From Zantedeschia hybrid cultivar (Eukaryota > Streptophyta > Magnoliopsida > Alismatales > Araceae), in NCBI GenBank assembly GCA_030544215.1, contig JARZZO010000013.1, positions 50,673,196-50,737,195 of the forward strand: a DNA stretch of 64,000 nucleotides, written 5' to 3'. Positions within the stretch are counted from its first letter, which is position 1, and each line of letters begins with the position of its first letter. The notes under the pieces are model-generated. The model was not told the origin of the DNA and did not search any database. It was given only the letters and a program-made list of their open reading frames with translations. Shown here piece by piece: positions 12,208 to 26,000 of this stretch. Position numbers and translations under genes: made by a program.

Positions 12208-15200
12208 AATTTCATATTTTTTTATATATTTTTTCCTGTAGAAGATATTTTCAAAGTTTCAGAGATTCCTTCCTACTTTTCTTATCCTGCATTTGGGAAC
12301 CGCCCAAAGGTTTCTTCCTTGTCCAGATGTGTCGGTGGTGGTCGACTGGTGGAGGCACTGTTTGGTGATATTTGCCCCATTTCTTCTGTTTGGGTGGAGT
12401 GTCGGTCTCTTCCACGGCAAAACCAAAAAAATTTCAGATAATGTTCTTGGACGGTATCTAAGTATTCAGAAGTTTATATATCTTAAAAATAAGTTCTGAT
12501 ATTAAGAGAGTTAATTGTTCCAATATAGTAAATTGTGCAGGATATTTTTTAAAAAATATTAAACGTAATTGGATAAGAATATTGCAGGAGGGGAGAAAAA
12601 AGACCTGCCGAGTACATCACTCGATCTTGACCGTCCGTCCATCTGGAGATAGATCATTCTCTCAAGATTTTTCTTGTTGGTTTTAATTTTGAACTTGACA
12701 CCACCGTGCACTCTCTTTGTGGGTTAATGGTTTTATGTAAATGCAAAGGCTTGTAAATTTCATTAGGTGTTTGTCCCTGTACGAAGAAAAGATCAAATAG
12801 AGCGCATCTAATTTAGATATGTCTTTTTAAAAAACTCATTCTTTTTTATATTTTAGATCAAATGGCTACATACATATATATATATATATATAGGGGGCGA
12901 ATATAACGCTCCCAGGGTCCCACCCGAAAACTCACGCTCCTAATTTCAAAAAAATAAAAATCACGATAAATTTTAAAATATTTGAATACCTTCTCTAGAT
13001 GGTTTCCATTTCTGTAGATTAAATTTTCACCGTTAGATCGAAAAATTTAACTCCGTCTAATCAAATCCGTCACTGTTTGGAAATCAAAATTAAACTTCAA
13101 AATATGATATCAACCTTAAGGACTAATTTGACGGTTCTTATTTTTTTATTATTTTTTAATATTTTTAGACATTGATTTTTTATATATGTTCGATTACACG
13201 ATTCTGGTTGATTGTCAAGATCGGTCGGTGAAAATTAAAGTCCCAAATACGGAATCAACTCTAAGGATCCTATTTTAATATTTTAAAATTTATACATTAT
13301 TTTACAATGAGAGATTAGCAGATTTGATGACATATTACATATTACAGAAATGGACTAGCAATTATGTTCGATGCCCAGAAGAATATGACATATTACAGCA
13401 AATCTACACAAGAGATTAGCAGCAACTTATTGGGAGGAGCTGAACTAAAGTTAGATGTTTTCATCATCTCATCTAAAGATCAAATAATAGAGGCGAGATG
13501 TGTCATGCTACGCCTAAAAGAGTGTGGCAAGGTAACACTCTTTAATTTGCTTAATCGTGACATTGAAGTGAGGTTTCTCAAAGAGCAGCCTCAAGACTAG
13601 ATCCTCTTATCCTCATCTTTTGAACTTTTTGAACTCGAATATGTTTGCACTCGTAAAATTTGGTGAAAGACCAACCTCACTGCTTGGCGCTTGCGAGTAG
13701 GAATGCAAATGGTAATTGTTCATTAGTTTATAGGTTAGGCAATGAATAATCTTTTTAAATTGACGTATGTATAAATATAAAAATGACAAACTTGTTTTAG
13801 TCTCACATGAGATGTTATAAAAATAGGCGTATGTTTATAAGCAGAGTGCAACCTGTCTTTCTAACGAAGATCTTTTTCTAAGAAAAAAGACATTCTTACC
13901 TCTGTTCTGGAGATAATATCTCAAGAAAGGTACACAAATTTTCACGTATCCACATTGGAGAAAGGTACACAAATTTTCACTTATCGACATTGGCACTGTC
14001 TGTGAGAACCGAACAAAAAGCGACCAACTTATCAGAATACCCTTAGTCGACTTGACCTATTTAACTGTTCAATGAGGTTCGCACACACCTACTTTTACTA
14101 GGAGGCTACGTAGAAACATAAAAATGACAAGCTGTTTTAGTTCTCATGTCGAATGTTGTAAAAATAGGTATGGGCTTATAAACATAGCATAACCTCTCTT
14201 CTCAATGAGGACTATTTTTTAAGAAAAAAGATAAAATCTCACCTCTGTTCTGAAGACAATATCTCAAGGGAGGCACGTAAATTTTCATATATCCACAATA
14301 TACATAATATATAACATAACGGATATAAATTTTTTGTGACCGAATACACATATGATACACTAAGATCTGATTATCCGACGGATTGAAGTTTACAGAACAA
14401 TTAACGGATATACTTCTACATCGATAATTTAACAAATATGGTCATGATTCCACCTTAAATCCACACAGAATCCAACCCGTTTGTACTCCTACTTATAAGT
14501 AAGAGCACTACATATTACATTTACGTGCGTTGGAGAATACTTAGATGTCAATAATGAATAATCAAATCTATCAAGCAAACAGAAAAAAAAAAAAAAAATC
14601 AATAATCAAATCCATTCGGCTCCCACCACCTGGTCCACGGGCGGATTGTGACGCGCATCCCGTCCTCCCCGGAATTCGAATCCCACGGCGTCTCGCACAC
14701 CAGTGGGGCCCACAACGAGGAGGACGACAGACGTGCGTCCGCCTGGTTGTCGTGTTGTGGTCATCGGATCCCATTCTTTTCAAACACGCTGTCGTGGATA
14801 TATCTGTGTTCGTCCTTCTGGCTGTTGTTCTCCCCCTCAAGAAAGTGATCTTGCCCCGTGTTGACACTGACGTGGATCTTTTCATATTTTCTCCCCTTAG
14901 CCCTCTGTTTTCTCTCCATAAGATAAGGCTTTCCTAGATCTTCTTTGTACGTACATTGGATGAATCTTATATTCACTCCAAGATCTACAGAATGAGCTAG
15001 GTTTGGAGAGGATCTTATCTCCTCATGCTATAATGTAAGATAATCTTGTTGTTGAAAGTGTCTCGCTCGTCGTTAGAATATTAGAATAATTCGAGCTCGA
15101 CTTATTAGGAGTTGTGTTTGTTGCATCGTAAAATGTCGCAAGTAGTTGTAAAACGATGTTTTCTTTGCGTTTGAGTTGTTGTAACTTGTTGTATGTTATC

Positions 15201-15839
15201 GTCATAAATTGCTATGTTTCAAAATTAGTTGAAAAATAAAATTCTCATTTTAGCTGATTTTAGTTTTCAGTCTAAAATCATTATATATAAACAAAGATTG
15301 ATGATTTTGAAATCAGTAATTTTGAAATTAAGAGCTTCGTTTTCACTAGTTTTAAGTGATAATTTTAAGATCGGGATTTTATATATGACACTTTTTGACA
15401 CACCAAATCAGCGTTTAGTATAATCTATGGGCAGACTACAATGCTTTCATCACTATATATCCTTTGAGTTTTATAATGGAACAACCCATATCGACATAAA
15501 AAGGAGAAAAAAAAATGTTGAGTTTGGAGATAACTCGAACAAAACTTTCATACCATGTAATTATTCATTAGATGGTTAGAATATTGTATGTGCAATCTGA
15601 AAGTTTAAATTGTGTGCGGTGAAATTCAACAGTTCCGGTCACATACGATACAATCCGGCAGCAGCTGCACCATGTGTGGTGCACCAAGTCTAAAATATAT
15701 AAGAGCATTTTTAAATGAGAACAATTTCAATTTTTGAGTGTGTCAAATGGAGGTTAGAACATAAGTTGAGGTCACTATCCCTTCTTGTTCTGACAACAAC
15801 TAGAAACTAGAATAACATACACTAGAATAAGGGGTGCTT
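12208..15839. other. Intergenic region without a recognised gene
   Basis: AT-rich DNA with an (AT)n tract near 12870-12890, a direct duplication (13781-13965 versus 14120-14300, listed separately) and a GC-richer island at 14620-14770. A 78-codon ORF at 13364-13600 (plus) has no family resemblance I recognise. None of these amounts to a supportable gene. Confidence 0.6.
13781..14300. repeat. Direct duplication of about 180 bp, two diverged copies
   Basis: Copy 1 (13781-13965) and copy 2 (14120-14300) share the order aaaaatgacaa, gttttag, ataaaaatagg, ataa, aagaaaaaaga, acctctgttctg and atatctcaag, each in the same direction. Within copy 1's downstream edge the motif aggtacacaaattttcac is itself repeated (about 13928 and 13963). 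They may be remnants of LTRs or of a local tandem duplication. Confidence 0.55.
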
Positions 15840-16320
15840 AGATTTTAATAATTTTGTGAGGTCTGTTGACGAAATAAGAAGAATAAATAATTCTTGAGTC
15901 TAGAGTGGGATGACTTATTCCCACTTTGTTTGTAGAATAAGTTATTACGTGGATCTCACTATCGGAATGACTTATACTAGAATAAGGAGTGTTTCGATTT
16001 GATAGTTTTGTGGGGCCTATTGACTGAATAAGAAGAATAATTATTTCTTAGGTCTAAAGTAGGATGGCTTATTATGCCTAATGCACTATTTTGCACCGAT
16101 ATAAGTCATTCCGCTTATCAAAGTAAAATTAAATTTATTCTCCTCTTATTCGTCTTTATTCTTCTCTTATTCTCCAATCAAAGTGATGCTTTATTTTTCG
16201 AATACTTTATTTTGCACCGATATAAATCATTCCGTTTGTCAAAGCAAAATTAAGTTTATTCCTCCTTTATTCGTCCTTATTCTCCTCCTATTCTCCGATC
16301 AAAGTGGGACTTAAAGATTT
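15840..16320. mobile_element. Nested MITE-like palindromic repeats
   Basis: An outer pair CCCACTTTGTTTG (about 15919) and CAAAGTGGGA (about 16302-16311) forms inverted ends. Internal segments are duplicated: actagaataaggRgtg occurs twice (15822 and 15973) and ttttgcaccgatataaRtcattccg twice (16089 and 16211). This pattern fits one MITE inserted in or next to a relative. A related element sits at 31990-32370. Confidence 0.45.
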
Positions 16321-16603
16321 TGGAGCTTAAAACGGGTAGATTTTGTACGCTCACTGATCATTCAGGTAGGATAATCTTTTCATCTATCAAAATAAAACCA
16401 AAGTAGATCGTAAAAATACTTGCTGTGGACATAATAATAACTAAAAGGCCGTTCGTTTAGATAAATTGAATGACACAATCATTGTCTACCGCTTTAGAAG
16501 AAGTACAATACACTTATGAGACATGATAATCTCATCTACTAGCCAAACAGCAGCAGCAGACATGATAATCTCATTGCCCACGTGAAGAATATCATTGAGA
16601 ACT

Positions 16604-16803
16604 GCCATAATCTTTTCCTCTCTGGCTTAATCTCTCTGTAGTTCTCTCTACAAGACTATAATAAGGCTGCTCATGCCTGTGCGCCTGTGCTTCCCTTGGC
16701 GAAGTTGTTTGGGATCCTCCCTGTGTTAATTCTGTTATCATGATTGACGTACCTCCTTTAATATCTTAGTAATACAATCTATTCTTTTGGTCAAAAAAAA
16801 AAA
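16604..16803 (+). mobile_element. LINE-like retroposon 3' tail ending in oligo-A
   Basis: The sequence ends taatacaatctattcttttggtc followed by an A run (16793-16804), the form of a plant L1 3' end. A similar terminus is found at 61440-61488. The 5' boundary and target duplication were not resolved. Confidence 0.4.
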
Positions 16804-18139
16804 AGTTGTATTATAATACTCAAAGAATGGTACTGGAGCAAGTATTATTCTTATGTTCTTCGTCCCTCTCTCCAACGGTCTGCCTTCCCCTTTCTCTGTC
16901 AAAAAAGCCGATAGCTGCTGTGGATTGTGCAGAAAGGAGGGGGGGAGGGGGAGGAGGAAGAGTGGACCAGGGAGGCGTCGGCTTTATTCCGGTTTTGAGA
17001 GGAAAAGGACGGTGATGGAGGATGGCAGGGAAGCAGACAAAGGGGTTGCCCGCCGCCCCCACACTCTTCCCACCACCCTTCCTTTTTTGCGGCCCCTGCT
17101 TGGTGCATGGAGTAATGGCTGCTCCCGTCTCCACTCCTTTGGAGAAGAGAAGGAAAGATAGAGATAAAGTGAGAAATATTAAAAGAAGAGGACCAGTCCT
17201 TGTGCATCTCTCTGTCCTCTTCCCCTCGGCTCCAACGATTCTCTTCATATCCATCAATCTCTCTCTCTCTCTCCACACTCTGGTTGGTTGGCGTACATGG
17301 CTGTATAAGTTTCTACAATTTCTATTTAGTAGAGTGTCGTTTTCTACAACTTTATCAGTCTTTTTTTGAACGGGTTGATGATTTTAAATTCAAGAGTATA
17401 GATTCATCATGTTCCACTTTGCTTGCAAAATTTGGCTAAAGAAGATCTTCCTTATTCTCGGAATAACTTAAATTCTAATTTGATAAGAGGAATTGGACAT
17501 TCTGACTAAAAATTATTTATTCTCGAAATTATGTGAATAAATAATTATATCTTACACCTAAAAATTTGATATTTCATCTTAAATTCTATCTCACTGGCAA
17601 AATAAAGTGTTCCTTATTTTGGAATAAACAATCTAAAATAATTATTCCCGTCGCAATAATTATGTTAGAAAATGATATGCTAAAATATAATCTTCCCCGT
17701 GAAGAGGAAGTTTTAATCCTTAAAGATTTTTATTTTATTGAACCACAAGTTCTCCCACCACCTCCCTCCCTCTCTCTTTCTTTTCTTTGTATGTATCTCC
17801 ATCTCTGTCTCTATCTCTCTCTTTCTTTCTTTTTAATCTATCTATCTCTCTCTCTTTCTGACAAGATCAGTGGCTAGATAGACGTTGACAAGGGAACAGC
17901 AATTTGGATGGGACTTGTACATCAGTTTGAATAATGAAGCTGATTCATCTCCACGCTGGGACAAGAACGATGGGTGACTGACTTGTTTTTGGAAGCAAGC
18001 AGAAATCATGGAAGCTGGAGGCTGGGAGCTTGTGATGCTCCGAGACGGAACTTAGGAAAATATCAAGTGGGGTAAGCACATTCGACTTGTTGATGTAACT
18101 GTGAGAAATGGACCTTGTTTTTGTCAAATGTTGTTCAAA

Positions 18140-18160
18140 CCCCCCCCCCCCCCCCCCCCC
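18140..18160. repeat. C homopolymer (21 bp) followed by (CA)n
   Basis: Seen directly: 21 consecutive C bases followed by five CA-type repeats. Length may be affected by sequencing. Confidence 0.9.
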
Positions 18161-18647
18161 ACACACACACTATATAGACTTGAGGAAATGAAGTGCATCT
18201 AGAGTTTTGTCATCAACAAGTACACCCTAAACTATCACAGGATGTACCATGTTGTATGAGTATGGCAAGGATGCATATGTGAAAAGATGGAAACGAGTAG
18301 GATTCAAATTCAACGTATGTAAAGGACCCAATAATAACTCCAATTGTATGTTCGTTCAAGGAAAACAAGTTTAGAACAATGTCGGTGAAAAGATATAATC
18401 GAATTTAAGGAGAGAATACTTCAAATACGCGCGATAGTTTGACATAGAAATAATGAGCATATGGAAAGGTGGTTATCCTCTTAATTAGCAAGAATAAGTC
18501 TCCGGCTCGAAAATTAGTCTTTGTATGATTATTAAGTGAGTTGTCTACTTGTCTGCCTCAACATTATTTTTTTTTGATATTTTTATTCTTCAAACCGACG
18601 CCCTTGAAATCCAAGCTCCACAGCCCCTAAGCAAAGGGCCAACTACT

Positions 18648-18937
18648 AAAAATATTTAAGATTTTTATATATAAACTCCTATGATCTTGTGATATTACAA
18701 ATAAATCCTTTTAATTTGATTGTTTACGAATAATTCCCCACAACCTACCGTGAATTAGTGAAAAACTCTTGAAACTTACAAATAAACTTCCGAGAGTGTT
18801 AGAAATAAACTCTTAAAAAGACTTATTTGTAAGAAAGTTACGATTATGTGAATTTATTGGAAAACAGTCAAATTAAGATGACTTATTTGTAATATCACAA
18901 GATTACAAGCGCTTATATGTAAAAAACTCAAATATTC
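18648..18937. mobile_element. Foldback MITE of about 290 bp
   Basis: The left arm (aatatttaag, then cttgtgatattacaaataa, then ttaatttgattgttt) recurs inverted at the right end (aaacagtcaaattaagatga, then ttatttgtaatatcacaag, then caaatatt). Each arm is about 90-100 bp, so the element can form a long hairpin. No ORF is present. Superfamily was not assigned because the target duplication is unclear. Confidence 0.65.
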
Positions 18938-20060
18938 AATATGACATTAGGTACAATAAAATGACGGCGCATAATTTAAGCGACGACCCCTACAAAGCTT
19001 CAAAAATGTTAACGACGATAATGAAGAGATTGAACTGTCACCATCATCCAGTTAAAAGCGTTTATAAAGAATTTGGAGGGATACAAAAATAAACTGCTCC
19101 GAAGACCTTGTTATCTTGACCGTATAACGGGTACGTAAAAGGTTGTGGAAGTCATAACGCACTCTAAAAAGGTGGAATTAATTGGAACATCGATTTCAGA
19201 ACCTAAGAGCCAGGTAACGTTCCCCAACACTAGAAGATGGCACAAGTAGAGATGACTGGTTTCCCCATGAAAAAAAAGAAAAAATCCGCACAAAAAGATA
19301 CCACTAGGACCCTATCAGAAAACTTAGGGTTGTTCTTCAACTCCAGCTTTCTGAATGCCATCAAATAATCGAGTGTAGGGTGGCATAGCAACATAATCAG
19401 ATTCCTCTAACAGTAGTTTATCCCAAAAACGTCCACAAGACCCTCTGGGTCAAGCGAAAGCTGGTAAAGGAACAAGGGGTGCTGCTTTCTGCAATTATTA
19501 CTCCATCAGCAAGTCCAGTATCGAGACCAAAATAGATTACCGTCAACACAATACACGCATTTAACGAAGGTTCGGCTTTTCCTCGATGCAGAGGAAACAT
19601 ATTAAATGGACTCAAGCTAGTGAGAATTAATTAAAATCAGGACTTGGCCCACTCGGAAATTGCCTTAGCAGCTTGACAGGTCCAATTTAGATCACATTGC
19701 CATAGCTGCACTCGAAGAGGGCCTGGTTGTGGGTTTTACAAAAATTAAAAGGGCAATCGGGGCCAGAAGGTTTACGACCAAAAGGGAAAAAAAAAAAAAG
19801 GAATGTTAACTCTACGAAAAGAAGTTCCAATCCTGTGCAGCGGTGCCTTATTTATAATTACACCAGATTACGTTTATATTAGTACCAAGTAAACACACAT
19901 GCAGCACAGGTTATTCACTTGCCCCTTAAATGTACAAACCAAAGTCATACTGCAGTACTATGTACGATAGAACAACATTAAACTTGTACACGGGTATTAG
20001 AAATGGATTATTGTAGTACCAAAGTAATCTATAGCTGTATATATATATATATCTCTACGT

Positions 20061-23000
20061 TTACTCAGCTCTCTCCCCAGCAATGAGATCAAGGACAACT
20101 CTTTTGATGCTTCCACCATTCTTTATCAGCAGCTTCTTGTTCCTCTCCTTATCACAGAATCCCTGAAACAGAAATCCGCAAAAGGCCATGTCAAGGTACA
20201 GCCCTAGCACATAACAACTGTGACTTTTGTTAGAAAGAAAATAGTAGTAAGGCCAATGAAGAGTATTTTACCATCTCCCGCAGCTCTTCAAGAAGTGGAT
20301 CCCACTCAGAAATGCCACAGAGATCATTCAGTGACTGTTCGAGGTCATAGTCATTCAGCCTGAGAACCTCCTTGTTAAGGTCGATCTGCTTGAAACCCAT
20401 CTCTTCAAGCTCCTTCAGAAGCGACTGCTCAACTGGGTTGTCACCAGTGGAAGTGTTGGCAAGTGCTGTTTCACCAGATGATGGGATTACGCCTTCTGAG
20501 CATGCAGAGAACGGCTGACTCGACAAATCAATCAAAGGATATATTGATGATGATGATGATGGCATTTCGGACAATGGTGGTAAGGATCCAGCAGAACTGG
20601 CAAGCACAGGTGGGTAAGCATTGCTCTGGATGCCAACTTCATTGACCAACGGTTTTATTAAATCCAATTCAGATCGACCAATACTCTCGGCAGGCTCAGC
20701 ATTCACATCGATTATTACTAGTCCACTTTGCTCAGTGGCTTCTGGGGGCAAGTTTAGGTTCAGTTCAGGATGGATGATGCTGCTGGCTGAATTTGGACGC
20801 AAGCTATCCACCTACAACATAGATGAAGACATAAGACTAGTCAATGAGTGAGATTATCATATTGCATGATAAATCAGTGCACAAAATATCACCTGGATAA
20901 GCACCCACACACGCTGGCCGAACTTCTGCCCAGACGGTGATGCCATCCTCCAGTATGAGATATAACGCCCGGGTCTAGAAGGTGCTCTAAAATCTACTGC
21001 AATGTCAATTTCCTTATCCACAGGGAAACCATTTTCTGAAATCTGCATATAAGATATAAAGCATTTAATATCAGGGGAACTTGGTCTCCGATGCAGATGT
21101 TGAACCAATCCGGACCTCATCCAACCTACAGCTAATAAATATAAAACCAATAGGAGATATAAACAACATATAAGATGCAAACTTCCTCAGCAAGGTTGGT
21201 TATTTCCGACTAAAGTGCCCAATTAAACTATCTTATATCTAAAAACATGGCAGATAGCTACCAGTATAGTAACCCAAAACTTTTGTAAAATTGAGGCATT
21301 TTACATCCAATAATGACTTTAAAAAGAAGTTAATTTCAATCAGCATTCTTTATTCAAGATTTTATGGTTGCCATTAAGATGATAAACTTATGATGATTTT
21401 CTGCATAGAGAGCACGGCTGAGTAAAATAATCAGAAGGTGTTCTACAACATCCTAAGGTGGTGTCAATACATGCGGACACAAGATCAGTCTTCCCAGACA
21501 GAAAATCCACAGAACACAGCCACAAGTAGCTAAATGCTGATTTGTACAAACCTCCAGGTCCACTGAGCCTCTTTCTGCAAATTGGTCCCCACCAATCCAC
21601 ACAAGTTGCGTACCGGAGGGCCACACAATGTTACCATTGTTACGCATTCTCCATATTTTTGTGAACGGAGTAGATGGAGCCATGAGAGTTCCATCTAGAA
21701 CAGTAACATCTTGGATAAAGCGACTCTCAAGTTTTCCCTTGTGTGGTCTCAACCCATAAGCACGACAGCCTTGTGGGCCATGAAACCGTGAATGCTGCAA
21801 TTTTAGGCAAAAAATTGGACTCAAAATAGATTATTAAGAGCAACAAACTAAATGAATGTAGAACAAAAGTAGTACAGGATTATTGACCTCCTTCAGAAAT
21901 CTTGGGGACCGGTAAGGTGCTCGATCAATTCTGGTGTATTCAGCCTCATTACCCATTTCTGAAAAACAAATGCTACACAAATCGAAGTCTTGCTTCCTAC
22001 AAAATGGAACAGAGTTGTGAAAGACCAGAGAACATGAAACAGCAATTACGTTCCGTAAGATCAGGAAACATGTACAAAGAGAGAGGGATTAGATCAAGGG
22101 ATTTCCGTTTTTCTTACACATTGGACTTGAACCGAGGCCCCATGATTGGATGCATTCCACAGCCATCACATCTAACACCTCTGTGAAATGTTCGAAGCAT
22201 GCTATCATAATAGCCAGGAGACCTCCGATATGGAGTGAGGGTGGGAGGACTTTGATTTGAAGCAAGTTCACTAGCATGCTTGTTGACAGGAAGACTGTTC
22301 TGAGGATAGAAACCAAACGGTGTAGAGGAAGCTGTGCGGCATGGAATGTTTTTGACATCACTAGACAACGCATCTGCAAGTCCAGCCTGTCCAGGAGGAT
22401 AAGCCACAGGGGAAGTTGGCACTGCAGTGACATTGTTTTGAGACTTATCATGGGCCGACTGATCAACAGCAGGCACTCCTGTGGTAGCAATGGACTTTCC
22501 ATCAGCTACCCTTTTACCTTCTGCTGTGTCTTTTCCAAGCCAAGTTGATATACCAGATTCCTCAACACGTGGGAAACCAGGAACCCTCAAGCTAACGTCA
22601 ACCAAAGGATCTGGAACTAAGCTTGCTATGCCTTTCATCATGTCACTCATTCCAGGTTGCCGCCACATACTGTCTTCAGGGATCTGATTAACAACAGTAG
22701 AGTTCTGTACAGATGGATGGTGAGGAACAGAGGCATGCAATGGTTTTGGCTTGTCACCAATATTCTCATCCGGTGGATTGGTTGCACTAGCACTTGCTCC
22801 CCCCAACTCTGCATTTTTCGGGATGTTGGTAGTTGCACTGACATGTGACAGCCCCACCTTGGAAAAGTACTCCACAAATTCACCAAGTGGAGGTGCAGAC
22901 ACATCAGCTTTTGACAGGAAATCCTGAGAAATTCTAGAAAGTATACCACGAAGCGGGTCTGGAACCGATCGCAGTGCATCATCAACAACAGAACCTAGTT

Positions 23001-26000
23001 GAGGTGCTTGAGTACCTTGAGTGGCAGCCCTTGGGACAGTATTCAAAGCTTCTAAAACAGACCATGTATCAGCTCTTGCAGCAAAATCTGTGTTCAATTG
23101 AACATTTATCCTTAGAGGATCCAGATGCTGCCTAAAAACAGCATCATGCAACTCATCATCATCAACAAGTGTCACAACATCACCATCTATATCAGTATAT
23201 GTAAGTACCACACTGGCATTCACATCAAACTTGAAAAGGTTTATAATTTTTGTCCTCAATTTATTCATGTCATGATCAATGCCCTGCCCATTGACACAAA
23301 CATTGAAGCGTCTAAGAGTATCACCATATTTCACCTGCACCAATTCAGAAAAAAAAATGAACAAGAGGGGCCAACAAAAACAGAAGATATCTCAGTTAAA
23401 AGCATTAAGATATTGAAGGTGGGGGACAGCATAGCAACATACCCTTTTATAATGTATCCTGATTAACATTAAGCATTTGCTAGTCCATAAGGTATCAATT
23501 ATACACATTGGTGTTTGCATAGATGATCATCATTAATGTCCTGCCTGACATCTCAGATACACAGTAGGACCCTACTATACAATAATGAGGTGGCATACCT
23601 GAGTATTAAGGATAACCATAATATCCCCTCAAGTAACTTGGTACATCAATGTGTAGATAAGCATTTTCTGTTGCCAAGTATGTATAAGCATTTAAAGGGG
23701 CCTAAGATGATGTATGAGAATCATAGTTGTCAAGGCGGCTATTAGGAGGTCCAAGTTCGTGGACATTCACAAGTGGGGATTGTTATTCTGCCCGCCGGAG
23801 TAAGAGGCGATTCTCGTCATCTGTGTAAGAGTGCCTCATTGTTGATGCCAGAGATTGGCTTGACAAAGATGGTTGAGGCCAGAGACAAAAGGAAGATGAA
23901 ATGATTAGGAAGATGAGGTGAAGGGATATTGAGAAGTAGGGCGCAGTCCATCCTCAACCATATTTATATTAGAGGAATTCCAAGTTCGTTGACATTCACA
24001 AGTGGGGCTAGTCATTTTGACTGTCGAAGAAAGAGGTGATATGTATCTGTGTAACTGCCTCATTGTTGATGCCAGAGATTGGATAGCTGACGCCAGAGGC
24101 AAAAGGAAGATGAAATGATGAGGAAGATGAGGTGAAGGGGTATTAAGAAGTACGGCACAGTCATCCTCACAAACATATTTACATTAGGGGTTAGGTCCCA
24201 ATAATCTGATCAGCCCATGGACAGGCCTAAGCATTAACTACATGTACTTGAGCAATTCCTAGGCTTGTTTTTATAATGCCTAAAAAGGCATTCAACCACA
24301 TAAGCCTTGAAGATAAAGCCTCGTCCCTAGGTAATGCCTAGGTGTCACTAGGCGGACGTCTCAACAATTGGGATTGGAAATTTGGAATACACTTTGTGGT
24401 TATAATGTCCTAATGTTTCTTTAATCTTCTAGGCACCAACTCAACAGCCATGATCAGAATACACTTCATGGCACTAATGTCCTAATGTTTCTCTAACCAT
24501 ATTCAAGAACTCTTCTTTGAGGGCTTTCTCCTTCCCCAACTAATCACCCGGATGAGTCATAAACATTGGATCATAACCAGATATGAAGGTCCTCCATCAG
24601 GGTTCACAGACTTGTGCTTCCCTCTGCCCTTATTTCTCATTGTTTAGCTCGAAAGAAAGATGTTAGAGAGACAAAGTGAGTCCTAAGAGTTTGAAAGATG
24701 TTAGAGAGAGAAAGTGTCCTAAGAGAGAGAATAAAAAAACTTGTATGGAGGTGGAGATGACAAAATAACCCCCCAAGCATGACTTGGAATGGGGGTGGGA
24801 AAGGCCAAATGAAGGTTAACTAAGCAAGCTCGTCCAGACTCCAAATTGACGCAGATCAGCTGATCTGCCCCTATATTGGTCAATCTAATGCAATCTTTAT
24901 TGAGGAGTCGGAGATCCTGACTAAGTCACACTGGGCCAAACCCAAAAATGACCAGATCAATTAATCCAAATCAATGCACTCTGAAAGGACGTTTGATACT
25001 TTTTAATCTCTTTCCATTTCTCCATTTCTTCTCTCTTTCCCTCTCTCACTTCAAATTTTTTCTCTCCTCTTTTCCTTTTACATATTATCTTTCTCCACTT
25101 CCTCCTGATGAAGAATAGCAACGAGCCACATAAAAGCTCACCGTCCACTTTGAAGAGGCTGCATGGTGCACCACAACGGAAGGAAGTCAAGACTGTTAGA
25201 CTGAATGTGAATTGGCTAATTATACAACATTACCATGTGCAAGGAATTGTCGAACTCAAACCAGAAACAGATGACTAGGATGGCAAATGGTAGGTAAGAA
25301 TACAATTTCACATCCAATATCAGAAACAGCTGGGAAGTCCTTGAATTCTGGACATGGTCATGCCTGACTTGTTCAATTTTGACAAAACAAAAAAAAGACT
25401 AACCAAGTTGAACCAACTTCCTCTACTCCTCACTTGAAACTAAATGTGTCCCATCTCCCATGTGGATCCCCAAGTATCTGGTAATAGATATTGCTGTTAC
25501 AGAATTGAAACTAAAGATGTATTAGAACATCACATTCCCATTATTTCATAAAGTTTACCATCAATTGATTGGTATAATCACCTGGGAAAATACATCAAAA
25601 AAATACAAGGGAAAATGCCCAAGCTCCAACAATGGAAGAATAGACCGCCATAAAATACAAATAATGTAAACTAATTTCTACAGAACTCAATTGCTGAAGG
25701 AAATCTATTCAAATGGATAAGCCTTTAACCAGCATTACGAAATAGAAAACCATCTATATATTCAACTTATAGTTGCACAGAGCAGTCATGGGAGTGATAA
25801 TGGGAATGCAATGGGCGCAGTGGAACTTCTAGTTTACCATTTAAATTTCCCTTAGGAGTAGGATAGGGAATGGGAAATGGGAGTGCTTTTCAGAGCAATA
25901 TGATGGCAAAATGAGTGAATCCTACTACTAAGATTCAACTAGCCAAATATGACTTTGATTGATTCATGAAATTTTCACCCAAAACACTTCAGAGTAGGAG

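Larger units (their letters stand above)
16805..20060. other. Intergenic region between the epimerase upstream region and the NBR1 3' end
   Basis: Contains GC/GA-rich stretches at 16860-17280, CT microsatellites (about 17256-17272 and 17760-17870), a C run with (CA)n at 18140-18170 and a foldback MITE (18648-18937). Overlapping ORFs in the GA/CT-rich stretches are low-complexity artefacts. The minus-strand ORF at 19418-19615 has no recognisable domain. Confidence 0.6.

Noticed and set aside
13364..13600. 78-codon plus-strand ORF
   Set aside because: No family resemblance, no neighbouring exons and it lies between repeats; not supportable as a gene.
14545..14976. ORFs in a GC-richer island (up to 130 codons)
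   Set aside because: No recognisable domain, no splice-consistent continuation and open frames on both strands, so composition explains them.
16806..17369. ORFs up to 152 codons with Ser/Pro/Arg-rich sequence
   Set aside because: Frames are open on both strands over GA/CT-rich DNA; no family signature.
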